Assembly (NCBI RefSeq): GCF_042434095.1
Contig: NZ_JBHLUE010000016.1
Span: 248,001-312,000, forward strand
Length of the DNA: 64,000 bases
Direction: 5' to 3'
Source of the DNA: KBS50 sp042434095
Lineage (GTDB): Bacteria > Actinomycetota > Actinomycetes > Mycobacteriales > Micromonosporaceae
Shown: piece by piece, positions 7,871 to 18,200 of the stretch
Position numbering within the stretch: position 1 is the stretch's first letter
How the letters are laid out: every line of letters begins with the position of its first letter
Program-made: the position numbers and the translations under genes
Notes under the pieces: generated by a model
Told to the model about the DNA's origin: nothing
The model's database searches: none
Seen by the model: the letters and a program-made list of their open reading frames with translations, nothing else

Positions 7871-9478
7871 TCAGAGCGCCGCGAGCGGGCGGCTCGACGG
7901 CTGGACCGGCGCCGGCAGCTCGCCCACCCCGCCCAGGTACGCGTGGATGGCCGCGGCGGCCGCCCGACCCTCGGCGATGGCCCAGACGATCAACGAGGCG
8001 CCCCGGTGCATGTCGCCGGCCACGAAGACGCCCGGCGCGCCGGTCTGCCAGCCCGGATCGGCGTCCAGCACCCCGCGGGCGTTGCGGGCCAGCCCGTACT
8101 GGTCGAGCAGCGGCTGCTGCTCGGTGCCGTCGAAGCCGATGGCCAGCAGCACCAGGTCGGCCGGCAGCTCCCGTTCCGAGCCGGGCAGCACGGTGAGGAA
8201 CCGCTGACCGTCCCGCTTCTCGACGGTCACCTCGGCGATCCGCACCGCCCGTACCGCGCCCGTGCCATCGTCCACGAACTCCTGCACGGCGACCGCGAAG
8301 ACCCGGTCGCCGCCCTCCTCGTGCGCGGGATAGCTGCGCAGGATCCACGGCCAGGTCGGCCACGGGTCCCGCCCCGCGTCCCGGGAGCGCGGCGGCTCGG
8401 GATACAGGTCGAGCTGGTGGATACCGGCGGCGCCCTGCCGGTGCGCCACCCCCAGGCAGTCCGCCCCGGTGTCGCCGCCGCCGATGATCACCACGTGCCG
8501 GCCGGCCGCGTCAAGCGGATCCGGCGGCCCGGCCACGCCGCCGGCAGCAGCCGCGCCGGCACCGCCAGCGCCCCCGGCCGCCGCGCCAGCACCGCCAGCC
8601 GCCGCCTCGGCCACGCCGGCGCCGCCGGCGAGCGCCACCGCGCGGTTGGCCGCCACCAGGTGCTCCATCGCCTGGTGTACGCCGCGCAGCCCGCGGCCGG
8701 GGGTGGCCGGGATGTCCCGGCCGGCCAGCGCGCCGCAGGCCAGCAGCACCGCGTCGAACGTCCGCCGCAGCTCCTCGGCGGTGATGTCCACCCCGACCTC
8801 GACGCCGGCGCGGAACTCGACGCCCTCGGCCGCGAGCTGCGCGAGCCGCCGGTCCAGCTGCACCTTTTCGATCTTGAAGTCGGGGATGCCGTACCGGAGC
8901 AGCCCGCCGATCGCGTCGTCCCGCTCGTACACGGTCACCGCGTGCCCGGCCCGGACCAGTTGCTGGGCGGCCGCGAGCCCAGCCGGCCCCGAGCCGACCA
9001 CGGCGACCCGCTTCCCGGTGGGCGGCCCGACCGGGCCGGGCCGGACCAACCCCCGGTCGTACGCCTGGTTGATGATCTCGACCTCGACCTGCTTGATGGT
9101 CACCGCGCCCGAGTCCACCGAGCCCGGCCCCGCCGGCGCCGGCCCGGTCGGGATGGCCAGCACGCAGGCCGCCTCGCAGGGCGCCGGGCAGAGCCGGCCG
9201 GTGAACTCCGGGAAGTTGTTCGTGGCGTGCAGGGCATCGATGGCCCGGTCCCACGACCCGGCGCGGACCAGGTCGTTCCAGTCCGGGATCCGGTTGCCCA
9301 GCGGGCACCCGTCGTGGCAGAACGGGATGCCGCAGTCCATGCACCTCGTGGCCTGCTCGCGGATCAGCTCCTCGTCGGCCGGCGGATAGACCTCCCGCCA
9401 GTCCGTGATCCGAACGGGCACCGGGCGGCGGGCCGGTAGCCGGCGGTCGTACCGCAGGAAGCCGTTGGGGTCAGGCAC
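7871..9478 (-). CDS. gltD: glutamate synthase (NADPH) small subunit
   Basis: 535 residues. With GltB it makes two glutamates from 2-oxoglutarate and glutamine; this subunit takes electrons from NADPH through FAD and passes them over iron-sulfur clusters. Visible features are the N-terminal cluster cysteines (C46, C49, C54, C58, then C97, C101, C105), a GSGPAGLAAAQ dinucleotide motif near 162, and a second GGGDTGADC motif near 333. Residues 283-318 are an Ala/Gly-only insertion between the two nucleotide-binding lobes that is not typical of GltD. The start codon lies inside the end of gltB (8-base overlap), so translation is coupled. Confidence 0.96.
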   Translation of the reverse strand: MPDPNGFLRYDRRLPARRPVPVRITDWREVYPPADEELIREQATRCMDCGIPFCHDGCPLGNRIPDWNDLVRAGSWDRAIDALHATNNFPEFTGRLCPAPCEAACVLAIPTGPAPAGPGSVDSGAVTIKQVEVEIINQAYDRGLVRPGPVGPPTGKRVAVVGSGPAGLAAAQQLVRAGHAVTVYERDDAIGGLLRYGIPDFKIEKVQLDRRLAQLAAEGVEFRAGVEVGVDITAEELRRTFDAVLLACGALAGRDIPATPGRGLRGVHQAMEHLVAANRAVALAGGAGVAEAAAGGAGAAAGGAGGAGAAAAGGVAGPPDPLDAAGRHVVIIGGGDTGADCLGVAHRQGAAGIHQLDLYPEPPRSRDAGRDPWPTWPWILRSYPAHEEGGDRVFAVAVQEFVDDGTGAVRAVRIAEVTVEKRDGQRFLTVLPGSERELPADLVLLAIGFDGTEQQPLLDQYGLARNARGVLDADPGWQTGAPGVFVAGDMHRGASLIVWAIAEGRAAAAAIHAYLGGVGELPAPVQPSSRPLAAL

Positions 9479-12400
9479 GGGCCACCTCCTGGGCGCGGCC
9501 GTTCGCCGGGCCGCCCGAGCCGGCCACGCCGGCGGTGGCGCCGGGGGCGCCGGCGGGTACGGCGAGCGCGCTCATCACCGCGTCGTCGACGTCGTGGCCG
9601 GCAGCCTCGGCGGCCCTCATGATCTCCATGACCCGGCGGTAGTCCCGGGGGACGACCGCCGTGAACTCTCCGGCGGCGGCCGGCCACCGCTCCAGCAGCC
9701 GGCCGGCCACCGGGGAGCCGGTCTCGGCCAGGTGCCGCCTGAGCAGATCGTGCAGCACCGCACACTGCTCGTCGGTGGGCGGCCCCAGCTCGACCAGCTC
9801 GCGGTTGACCAGCGCGGAATCGAGCCGCCAGACGAACGCCGTACCGCCGGACATGCCGGCGGCGAAGTTGCGGCCGCAGCCACCGAGCACCACCACCGTG
9901 CCGCCGGTCATGTACTCGCAGCCGTGGTCGCCGACGCCCTCCACCACGGCCACCGCGCCGGAGTTGCGCACCGCGAACCGCTCGCCGACCCGGCCGCGCA
10001 GGAACAGCTCGCCGCCGGTGGCCCCGTACAGGATGGTGTTGCCGGCGACGATCTGGTCCTCGGCCCGGTCGCCGGCCGGCGCGCCGGGGTCGACGAACGG
10101 CGCCCGGGGATCCGGCCGGACCACCACCCGGCCGCCGGAGAGCCCCTTGGCCACGTAGTCGTTGGCGTCGCCCACCAGGCGCAGCGTCACCCCGGGCGGC
10201 AGGAACGCCCCGAACGACTGGCCGGCCGTGCCGGTGAGGGTGATCTCGATGGTGTCGCGGGGCAGCCCGGACCCGCCGTACCGCCGGGTCACCTCCCCGC
10301 CCAGCATGGCGCCGACGCTGCGGTGCTCGTTGCGGACCGGCAGCTCGACTCGGACCGGCGTGCCGGCCTCAAGCGCCGGCGCGGCGGCCGCGATGAGCTC
10401 GTTGTCCAGCGACGCGGTCAGGCCGTGGTCCTGGCCCCGGACGCGCCGCCGGGCGGCGCCGTCGGGCAGGTCCGGCAGGGTCAGCACCCGGCTCAGATCG
10501 AGGCCGCCGGCCTTCCAGTGCGCCACCGCGGGCAACAGGTCCAGCAGCTCGGTCGCGCCGACCGCCTCGTCCAGGGAACGCAGGCCCAACTCGGCCAGGT
10601 ATTCCCGGACCTCCTCGGCGAGGAAGCGGAAGAAGTTCTCCACGAACTCCGGCCGGCCGGTGAAGCGCTCGCGCAGCACCGGGTTCTGGGTGGCGATGCC
10701 CACCGGACAGGTGTCCAGGTGACAGACCCGCATCATCACGCAGCCGGAGACGATCAGCGGCGCCGTGGCGAAGCCGTACTCCTCGGCCCCGAGCAGCGCC
10801 GCCACCACCACATCCCGGCCGGTCTTGAGCTGGCCGTCCACCTGCACCGTCACCCGGTCCCGCAGGCCGTTGCGCAGCAGCGTCTGCTGAGCCTCGGCCA
10901 GCCCCAGCTCCCACGGCGTGCCGGCGTGCTTGAGCGAGTTGAGCGGCGAGGCGCCGGTGCCGCCATCGTGGCCGGAGATGAGGATGACGTCGGCCTTCAG
11001 CTTGGCCACCCCGGCCGCCACCGTGCCCACCCCGACCTCGCTGACCAGCTTGACGTGCACCCGGGCGGCCGGGTTGACGCACTTGAGGTCGTGGACGAGC
11101 TGGGCCAGGTCCTCGATCGAATAGATGTCGTGGTGCGGCGGCGGCGAGATCAGCCCGACACCCGGGGTGGCGTGCCGGGTCCGGGCGATCCACGGCCAGA
11201 CCTTGTTGCCGGGCAGCTGGCCGCCCTCGCCCGGCTTGGCGCCCTGGGCCATCTTGATCTGCAGGTCGTCGGCGTTCACCAGGTATTCGCTGGTGACCCC
11301 GAACCGGCCGCTGGCGATCTGCTTCACCGCCGAGCGGCGCAGCGGATCGTGCAGCCGCTCGACGTCCTCGCCGCCCTCCCCGGTGTTGGACCGGCCGCCG
11401 AGCCGGTTCATCGCCACGGCCAGCGTCTCGTGCGCCTCGGCCGAGATCGACCCGTACGACATGGCGCCGGTGGCGAACCGCTTGACGATCTCCTCGACCG
11501 GCTCGACCTCGTCGATCGGCACCGGCGGGCGGACCCCGGTGCGCAGCCGGAACAGCCCGCGCAGCGAGCCGGCCCGGGCGGTCAGGTCGTCCACGGTGGA
11601 CGTGTAGCGGCGGAACACGTCGTACTGCCGGGCCCTGGTGGCGTGCTGGAGCAGGAAGACGGTCTCCGGGTTGAACAGGTGCAGCTCGCCGTCGCGGCGC
11701 CACCGGTACTCGCCGCCCGCGTCGAGCCGCCGGTCCGTGGCGTCGGCCGTCGGGGGGTAGGCGCGGGCGTGCCGGACGGCGATCTCGGCGTGCAGGCCGG
11801 CCAGGCCGACCCCGCCGATGCTGGTCGAGGTGCCGGCGAAGTATCGCTGGACCAGCCGCTCGTCCAGGCCGACGGCCTCGAAGACCTGGGCGCCGCAGTA
11901 CGACGAGACGGTCGAGATGCCCATCTTCGACATGATCTTCAGTACGCCCTTGCCGAGCGCGGTCCGGTAGTTCCGCACCGCGGCCGACGGGTCGAGCCCG
12001 GGCAGCGCCCCGGTGCGGACCAGGTCCTCGACGGTCTCGAAGGCAAGATATGGGTTCACCGCCGCGGCGCCGTACCCGATCAGCACGGCCGCGTGGTGCA
12101 CCTCCCGGCAGTCGCCGCTCTCCACGATCAGCGCGATCCGGGTGCGGGTCTGCTCGCGTACCAGGTGCTGGTGCACGGCCGCGGTGAGCAGCAGCGACGG
12201 GATCGGGGCCAGGTCGGCCGTCGAGTCCCGGTCGGAGAGCACCAGGATCCGTACCCCGTCCTCGATGGCCTCCGACACGTGCCGGCAGATCTCGGTGAGC
12301 CGGGCCTTGATCCCGGCCGCGCCGTCCCGGATCCGGTACAGCCCGGAGACCCGGACGGCCTTGAACCCCGGCATGTCCCCGTCCTCGTCGATGGAGAGGA

Positions 12401-14180
12401 TCCGGGCCAGGTCGTCGTTGTCCAGCACGGGATACGGCAGGGTGATCTGCCGGCAGCTGGCCGGCCCCGGGTCCAGCAGGTTGCCCTCCGGCCCGATGGT
12501 GGAGCGCAGGCTGGTCACCAGCTCCTCCCGGATGGCGTCCAGCGGAGGATTGGTGACCTGCGCGAACAGCTGGTGGAAGTAGTCGTACAGCAGCCGGGGC
12601 CGGGTCGACAGCGGGGAGATCGGCGTGTCGGTGCCCATCGAGCCCACCGGCTCGGCGCCGGCCCGGGCCATCGGGCCGAGCAGGATCTTCAGCTCCTCCT
12701 CGGTGTACCCGAAGGTCTGCTGGCGCCGCTGCACCGATTCGTGGGTGTAGACCGTGTGCTCCCGCTTGGGCAGGTCGGCCAGCTCGATCTGCCCGGCCAG
12801 CAGCCAGTCGTCGTACGGCAGCTCGGCCGCCAGCTCCCGCTTGAGCTCGTCGTCGGTGACGATCCGGCCGGCGTCCGTGTCCACCAGGAACATCCGGCCG
12901 GGCCGCAGCCGCCCCTTGGCCACCACGGTGGCCGGGTCGAGGTCCAGCACGCCGGCCTCACTGCCCAGCACCACCAGCCCGTCGGCCGTCTGCCACCAGC
13001 GGCCCGGGCGCAGCCCGTTGCGGTCCAGCACCGCGCCCACCACGGTGCCGTCGGTGAAAGCCACCGCCGCCGGGCCGTCCCATGGCTCCATGAGGCTCGC
13101 GTGGAAGCGGTAGAAGGCCCGCCGGTCCGCGGGCATGTCCGGGTCGTTCTCCCAGGCCTCCGGGATCATCATGAGTACGGCGTGCGGCAGGCTGCGGCCG
13201 GCCAGGTGCAGCAGCTCGAGCACCTCGTCCAGCTGCGCCGAGTCGGAGGCGCCGGGCGTGCACACCGGGAACAGCCGGCGGATCGAGCCGGGGATGAGCG
13301 GGCTGGCCAGCAGAGCCTCGCGGGCCTGCATCCAGTTGCGGTTGCCGCGGATCGTGTTGATCTCGCCGTTGTGCGCCACGAAACGGTACGGGTGGGCCAG
13401 CGGCCAGGACGGGAACGTGTTGGTGGAGAACCGGGAGTGCACCAGCGCGATGGCGCTGGTCATCCGCTCGTCGGCCAGCTCGGGATAGAACGCGGGCAGC
13501 TGGTCCGGGGTGAGCATCCCCTTGTAGACCAGGGTCCGCGCGGACAGCGACGGGAAGTACGCCGGCGCGCCCCGCTCGGCGCTCTCCCGCTCGGCCTGCT
13601 TGCGGACGCAGAAGGCCACCCGGTCCAGGTCGATGCCGCGCAGCGGCTCGCCCGCCCGGCCCGCCGGCGCGTCGGTGAGCCGCCGCGCGGCCAGGAAGAT
13701 CTGCCGGATCACCGGCCGGACCGCCAGCGCGGTCGCGCCGAGTCCGGCCGGGTCCACCGGCACGTCCCGCCAGCCGAGGATCTCCGCCCCCTCGACCAGC
13801 GCGTACTTCTCCACCACCCGGCGGGCCAGCGCCGCGGCCGACGGGTCGGCGGGCAGGAACACCAGACCGGTGGCGTACTCGCCTGCCGGCGGCAGCGGAA
13901 AGTCCACGACGGCGCGCAGGAACGCGTCTGGGACCTGGATGAGCAGGCCGGCGCCGTCGCCGGTGTTGGGCTCGGCGCCCCGGGCGCCCCGATGGTCCAG
14001 GCGGCGCAGCGCGGACAGGCCGCGGGCCACCACGCCGTGCGAGCGGCGCCCGTGCAGGTCGGCCACGAACGCCACCCCGCAGGCGTCGTGCTCGTACTCC
14101 GGGTCGTAGAGGCCGGTGGCCGGCGGAGCGGGCTGCGGCGGGAGAGGGTACGGAAGATCCACCGGGTCTCCTGTCGTCAC
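9471..14180 (-). CDS. gltB: glutamate synthase large subunit
   Basis: 1569 residues, first gene of the gltB-gltD operon. The predicted GTG start gives a 33-residue propeptide; cleavage should expose Cys34 (DACGVAFVADLHGR), the N-terminal nucleophile of the glutamine amidotransferase domain. The glutamate synthase domain has the FMN-region motif SGHDGGTGASPLNS and the 3Fe-4S cysteines in RVCHLDTCPVGIATQNP. The C-terminus is the GXGXG beta-helix domain (GLSGGRVVV, GATGGELF, YMTGGTVVVLG). The protein is cytoplasmic and works as a heterodimer with GltD in ammonium assimilation. The length fits the family. Only a weak ribosome site precedes the GTG, so another nearby start is possible. Confidence 0.97.
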   Translation of the reverse strand: MTTGDPVDLPYPLPPQPAPPATGLYDPEYEHDACGVAFVADLHGRRSHGVVARGLSALRRLDHRGARGAEPNTGDGAGLLIQVPDAFLRAVVDFPLPPAGEYATGLVFLPADPSAAALARRVVEKYALVEGAEILGWRDVPVDPAGLGATALAVRPVIRQIFLAARRLTDAPAGRAGEPLRGIDLDRVAFCVRKQAERESAERGAPAYFPSLSARTLVYKGMLTPDQLPAFYPELADERMTSAIALVHSRFSTNTFPSWPLAHPYRFVAHNGEINTIRGNRNWMQAREALLASPLIPGSIRRLFPVCTPGASDSAQLDEVLELLHLAGRSLPHAVLMMIPEAWENDPDMPADRRAFYRFHASLMEPWDGPAAVAFTDGTVVGAVLDRNGLRPGRWWQTADGLVVLGSEAGVLDLDPATVVAKGRLRPGRMFLVDTDAGRIVTDDELKRELAAELPYDDWLLAGQIELADLPKREHTVYTHESVQRRQQTFGYTEEELKILLGPMARAGAEPVGSMGTDTPISPLSTRPRLLYDYFHQLFAQVTNPPLDAIREELVTSLRSTIGPEGNLLDPGPASCRQITLPYPVLDNDDLARILSIDEDGDMPGFKAVRVSGLYRIRDGAAGIKARLTEICRHVSEAIEDGVRILVLSDRDSTADLAPIPSLLLTAAVHQHLVREQTRTRIALIVESGDCREVHHAAVLIGYGAAAVNPYLAFETVEDLVRTGALPGLDPSAAVRNYRTALGKGVLKIMSKMGISTVSSYCGAQVFEAVGLDERLVQRYFAGTSTSIGGVGLAGLHAEIAVRHARAYPPTADATDRRLDAGGEYRWRRDGELHLFNPETVFLLQHATRARQYDVFRRYTSTVDDLTARAGSLRGLFRLRTGVRPPVPIDEVEPVEEIVKRFATGAMSYGSISAEAHETLAVAMNRLGGRSNTGEGGEDVERLHDPLRRSAVKQIASGRFGVTSEYLVNADDLQIKMAQGAKPGEGGQLPGNKVWPWIARTRHATPGVGLISPPPHHDIYSIEDLAQLVHDLKCVNPAARVHVKLVSEVGVGTVAAGVAKLKADVILISGHDGGTGASPLNSLKHAGTPWELGLAEAQQTLLRNGLRDRVTVQVDGQLKTGRDVVVAALLGAEEYGFATAPLIVSGCVMMRVCHLDTCPVGIATQNPVLRERFTGRPEFVENFFRFLAEEVREYLAELGLRSLDEAVGATELLDLLPAVAHWKAGGLDLSRVLTLPDLPDGAARRRVRGQDHGLTASLDNELIAAAAPALEAGTPVRVELPVRNEHRSVGAMLGGEVTRRYGGSGLPRDTIEITLTGTAGQSFGAFLPPGVTLRLVGDANDYVAKGLSGGRVVVRPDPRAPFVDPGAPAGDRAEDQIVAGNTILYGATGGELFLRGRVGERFAVRNSGAVAVVEGVGDHGCEYMTGGTVVVLGGCGRNFAAGMSGGTAFVWRLDSALVNRELVELGPPTDEQCAVLHDLLRRHLAETGSPVAGRLLERWPAAAGEFTAVVPRDYRRVMEIMRAAEAAGHDVDDAVMSALAVPAGAPGATAGVAGSGGPANGRAQEVARA

Positions 14181-14296
14181 TCACGTTCCATCTCGGTCGG
14201 GACGACGTCGGCCCTTGCTTGGATTCCCGAGTCTACGTTAGGGCCCGCCGTAGGCCACCAGGTCGGATTGATCACTCGTCCGGACTGTGGGACGTG

Positions 14297-14302
14297 TAGT
14301 CT
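14297..14302 (+). promoter_or_regulatory. -10 element of a leaderless gene
   Basis: TAGTCT ends six bases before the GTG start of the acetyltransferase at 14309, and no ribosome site is present. This is the arrangement of leaderless actinobacterial mRNAs. Confidence 0.5.
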
Positions 14303-14308
14303 CACGCG

Positions 14309-15157
14309 GTGCTTGACACGCGGGACACGCTCTTTGACCGGTTGGAACGCTTTTACGACGCGGTTCCGCGGGACGCCGCCCGGGCCGAGGAGTTCGGCGG
14401 GCTGGTGCTGTTCGTCCGCGAGTCGGACGGCGGCTGGCCGTACTATGCCCGGCCTCGGCTGGACGCCGCCGAGCCACCGTCCGCGGCCGATGTGACGGCG
14501 GTCCGGGCCCGGCAGCGCGACCTCGGCCTGCCGGAGGCGTTCGAATGGGTGCACGAGCGCACCCCGGGGCTGCTCGCGGTGGCCCGGTCGGCGGGGCTCA
14601 GCGTGCTGGAAGCGCCGCTCATGGTGCTCGATCCGGCCGCCCTGCCGGCCGCGACGGAGCTCTCCGACGTACCGGTGCGGATCCTCGACCCCGCGGCGCC
14701 GGACTTCCCGGCCGGCCTTGCGGCCCAGCGGGCCGTGGCGGCCGTCGGGTTCGGCGCCGCCGGCACCGACCGGGGCGACGCCGGGCCGGCCGAACGGGAC
14801 GCGGCCCTGCTCGAACTCGGCCCGGCGGACCTGGCCCAGGAACGGGCCTTGGCGGCCGCCCATGGCCGGTTGACCGCGCTGGCCGAGGCGCCGGGCAACG
14901 GCGCGGTGGGCAGCGGCCGGGGAATGCGGGTGGCGGACGTGGCCGAGATCGCCGGGATCGCCACCCTGCCCCGGGCCCGCCGGCGCGGCGTCGGGGCCGC
15001 CGTCACGGCCGCGCTCGCCCGCCGACTGCTGGACGACGGCGCCGACCTGGTCTTCCTCTCCGCCGGCAGCGAGGACATCGCCCGGGTCTACCTCCGGGCC
15101 GGCTTCCGCCGGATCGGCACCGCCTGCATCGCCGAACCCGCCGCCCTCCTCGGCTGA
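14309..15157 (+). CDS. GNAT family acetyltransferase, two-domain
   Basis: 282 residues from a GTG with no ribosome site but a -10 hexamer six bases upstream (leaderless). The C-terminal part holds the GNAT core: EIAGIATLPRARRRGVGAAV, in which RARRRGVGAA is the acetyl-CoA pyrophosphate loop, then LVFLSAGSEDIARVYLRAGFRRIGT, the usual final strand-helix. The N-terminal 150 residues are weaker and may be a degenerate second GNAT fold, as in many actinomycete tandem acetyltransferases. The substrate is unknown. It is divergent from gltB, and convergent with the large regulator gene. Confidence 0.85.
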   Translation: MLDTRDTLFDRLERFYDAVPRDAARAEEFGGLVLFVRESDGGWPYYARPRLDAAEPPSAADVTAVRARQRDLGLPEAFEWVHERTPGLLAVARSAGLSVLEAPLMVLDPAALPAATELSDVPVRILDPAAPDFPAGLAAQRAVAAVGFGAAGTDRGDAGPAERDAALLELGPADLAQERALAAAHGRLTALAEAPGNGAVGSGRGMRVADVAEIAGIATLPRARRRGVGAAVTAALARRLLDDGADLVFLSAGSEDIARVYLRAGFRRIGTACIAEPAALLG

Positions 15158-15272
15158 TCCCCTTCTCCCTCCCCTACCTCACCGACCCCCGGCGCGCGCT
15201 CTGGGTGGGACAAGGCGGCTTCTCCGCGCGAGTCGCCCGCCAGGAGTGCAAGATCGCGCCGGCCAGCGGGGG

Positions 15273-18200
15273 TCAGGCGGAGCGGGGGGCGGCCACGGCC
15301 ACCGCGCTCGGGAGGGTTCGGAGCGGATCGGCGGGCACGGCGGGCCGGGACGGCCGCACCGCGCCGCCCCCGGTGAGCAGGGCGTCCAGCGGCGCGCGCC
15401 GACCCTCCCGCACGGCCGCGGCGAACGCCACGGTGCCGAGCTCGGCCAGCAGGGCCGCGCCGGTGGCCGCGGTGGCCGCCCGCTCGCAGGCCGGCACGGG
15501 GGCCCCGATCTCGTCCCGGATCCGGCCGGCCGCGCCGAGCAGCCGGGCCCCCCGCACCCGGTCCCGCTCCAGCCGGGCGACCTCGGCCAACGCCTCCAGC
15601 ACGCTCGCGGTGCGCCACCGGTCTCCCACCGAACGGTGCGCCGCGATGCTCACCAGCAGGTGCGCCCGGGCCCGCGCGATCCGCCGGGCGCCCAACTCCA
15701 CCAGGCCGCGCATGTTGTGCGCCCAGCCGACGCCCTCGGCGAAACCGATGGCCGCATACCGGTACAGCGCGGCGTCCAGCAGTGAGGCCGCCCGGTCCGG
15801 GTCGCCCTGGTAGAGCGCCACGGCGCCGAGGTTCATCAGCGCGGTGGCCTCCGCCTCGGTGTCGCCGAGCCGTTCGAACCGGCGCAGGCTGGCCCGCAGC
15901 CGCGAGTCGGCCCGATCGAGGTCGCCGGAGAGCCAGGCGGTCACCCCGCGCAGCTGCACGGCCTGCGCCTCGCCCCACTCGTCGCCGCAGTCGGCCAGCA
16001 GCGCGGTGGCGGCGGCCAGGTGCGCGGCCGAGTCGGCGTACCTGGCCTGCTCGCGGGCAACCGAGCCGAGAATGAGCTCCAGCCGCGCCTCGGCCGGCCG
16101 GTCGTCCACCGTCCGGCACACCGTGCGGGCCCGCTCGGCGTGCCGGACGGCCACCGGGTAGTCGCAGAGCAGCATGGCCAGCATGGCGGCGCCCACCCCG
16201 GCGCGGGCCCGCAGCGGCGCGGGCGCGTCGGGGTGCCGCCGCAACGCCGCGGACAGCCAGCCCAGCCCGTCCCGGTAGTGGCCCTCCAGCCGGCAGTACA
16301 TGGCCAGCGCCGCGGCCAGCCGCAGGTCGCCCCACCCGTCCGGGTCCGCGGCAGCGCCGGAAGCGCCCATCGGACCCGCGGGACCGGCAGCCGCCTCGGC
16401 CCCCGCCGACGCCGGGCCGGCAGACCCCGCCGCGCCCCGGGATGCCGGGCCCACGGACGCCGCCGGGCCCACGGTCGCCGCCGGGACCGTGGTCGCCGCC
16501 GGGACCGTGGTCGCCGCCGGGCCCACGGTCGCCGCCGGGACCGCGGCCGCGGCGGCCGCCGGGCCCACGGACGCCGTCGAGGCCGCGGCCAGCCAGCGCA
16601 TGGCCCCGCGCAGGTTGGCGTCGTCGGCGCGCAGCCGGTACAGCCAGCACTGCTGGGCCGGCCCGCGCAGGTTGCCGTCGGCCCGCTCGGCCAGCGCCAC
16701 CACGTACCGGGCGTGCGCCCACCGGGCCGAGTCCTCGGCGCCGCTGCGAATCAGGCGGTGCAGGGCGTGCCGCCGGATCGGCGTCAGCATCCGGTACCGG
16801 GCCGGCCGGGCCGGGTGGTCGTCCGGGAGCCGGGCGTCGGGGCCGATCCCCGGAGGCCGGCCCGCCGGCCCGACGTCCGCCGGGTCGCGGCGGACCGCCA
16901 CACCCCCCACGTCGGTCAGCTCGCCGTCATCGACCGCGGTCACCAGCGAGGCGTCGGCCAGCGCGGCCAGCGCGGTGACCCCGGCCGGCCCGCGGATCGC
17001 CAGCGCCGCCCCGGCGTCGAACCCGCCGCCGAAGACGGCGAGCCACTCGAACAGGGTGCGGGCCTCCTCGTCGAGCTGGCTCACGCTGGTCTCGACCGCG
17101 GCGGCCAGGGTCCGGTGCCGGCTCGGCGCCGTCGGGTCGGGGCTGCGCAGCAAATGCGGGTCCGCCGCCATCCGGCTGGCGATCTCGCCGATGCTGAGCA
17201 GCGGCGTCCACGCGGCCGCCAGCTCGATGGCCAGCGGCAACCCGTCCAGTTCGGCGCAGAGCCGTACGACGTCGTCGGCGCTGTCCGGCGCCACCGGCTG
17301 GCCCGACCGGGCCCGGGCGCGCTCCAGGAACAGCCGGGTCGCCGGATGCAGCACGAGGTCCGCCAGGGTGTGCCCGGCGCCCGGAGCGGGCGCCCCCAGC
17401 GGGGGCACCGACACCAGTCGCTCGCCGGTGACGCGCAGGGCGACCCGGCTGGTGGCGAGCACCCGCAGCCGCGGGCAGCCGGGCAGCAGCCGACGCAGCA
17501 GCGCCACGCAGCCGGGCACCAGATGCTCGCAGTTGTCCAGCACGAGCAGGGCGGCCGCGTCGCCGATCGCCGCGCCGAGCGTGTCGACCGGAGCGGCGCG
17601 GTAGAGACCGGGCCGTACGCCCAGCGCGGTGGCGACCGCCTCGGCCACCCGGGCCGGATCCTCGACGGCGCTGAGGTCGACGAACCAGGCGCCCACCCCC
17701 GCCCACCGCCCCGCCACGGCGATCGCCAGCCGGGTCTTCCCGGCCCCGCCGGGGCCGGTCAGCGTCACGAGCCGGCGCACGGTCAACAGCCGTTCCACCT
17801 CCGCCAGCAGGGACTCGCGGCCGAGCAGGGGAGTCATCGGGACCGGCAGCCGGGCTGGCGCGAGCGGCTGGGCGCCCGGGCCGTTGACCACCGTGGCGGC
17901 CGGCACGACCGCCGGTTGCCCGGCGCGCCCGTCCGCCGGCCCGGCTGCCCACTCCTCCGCGAGGTCGCCGCGCTGCGCCGCCCGGGCCAGCCGGTGCAGC
18001 CGCTCACCCACCTCGATGCCGACCTGATCCCGGAAGGTCCGCTCGGCCACCCCGGCCACCTCGGCGGCGGCCCGCCTGCCATCGGCGAGGAACGCCGCCA
18101 CCAGCAGCAGCTCCCAGAGCCGGGCCCGGAGCGGGTGCCGGCGCAGCGCCGTGCTGAGGGCGGCGCGCGCCTCCGTGGCCCGCCCCTGGGCGGCGGCGCC

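Noticed and set aside
9405..14495. A 1696-codon plus-strand open frame opposite gltB
   Set aside because: It is the antisense shadow of gltB and gltD; its translation has no recognisable domains.
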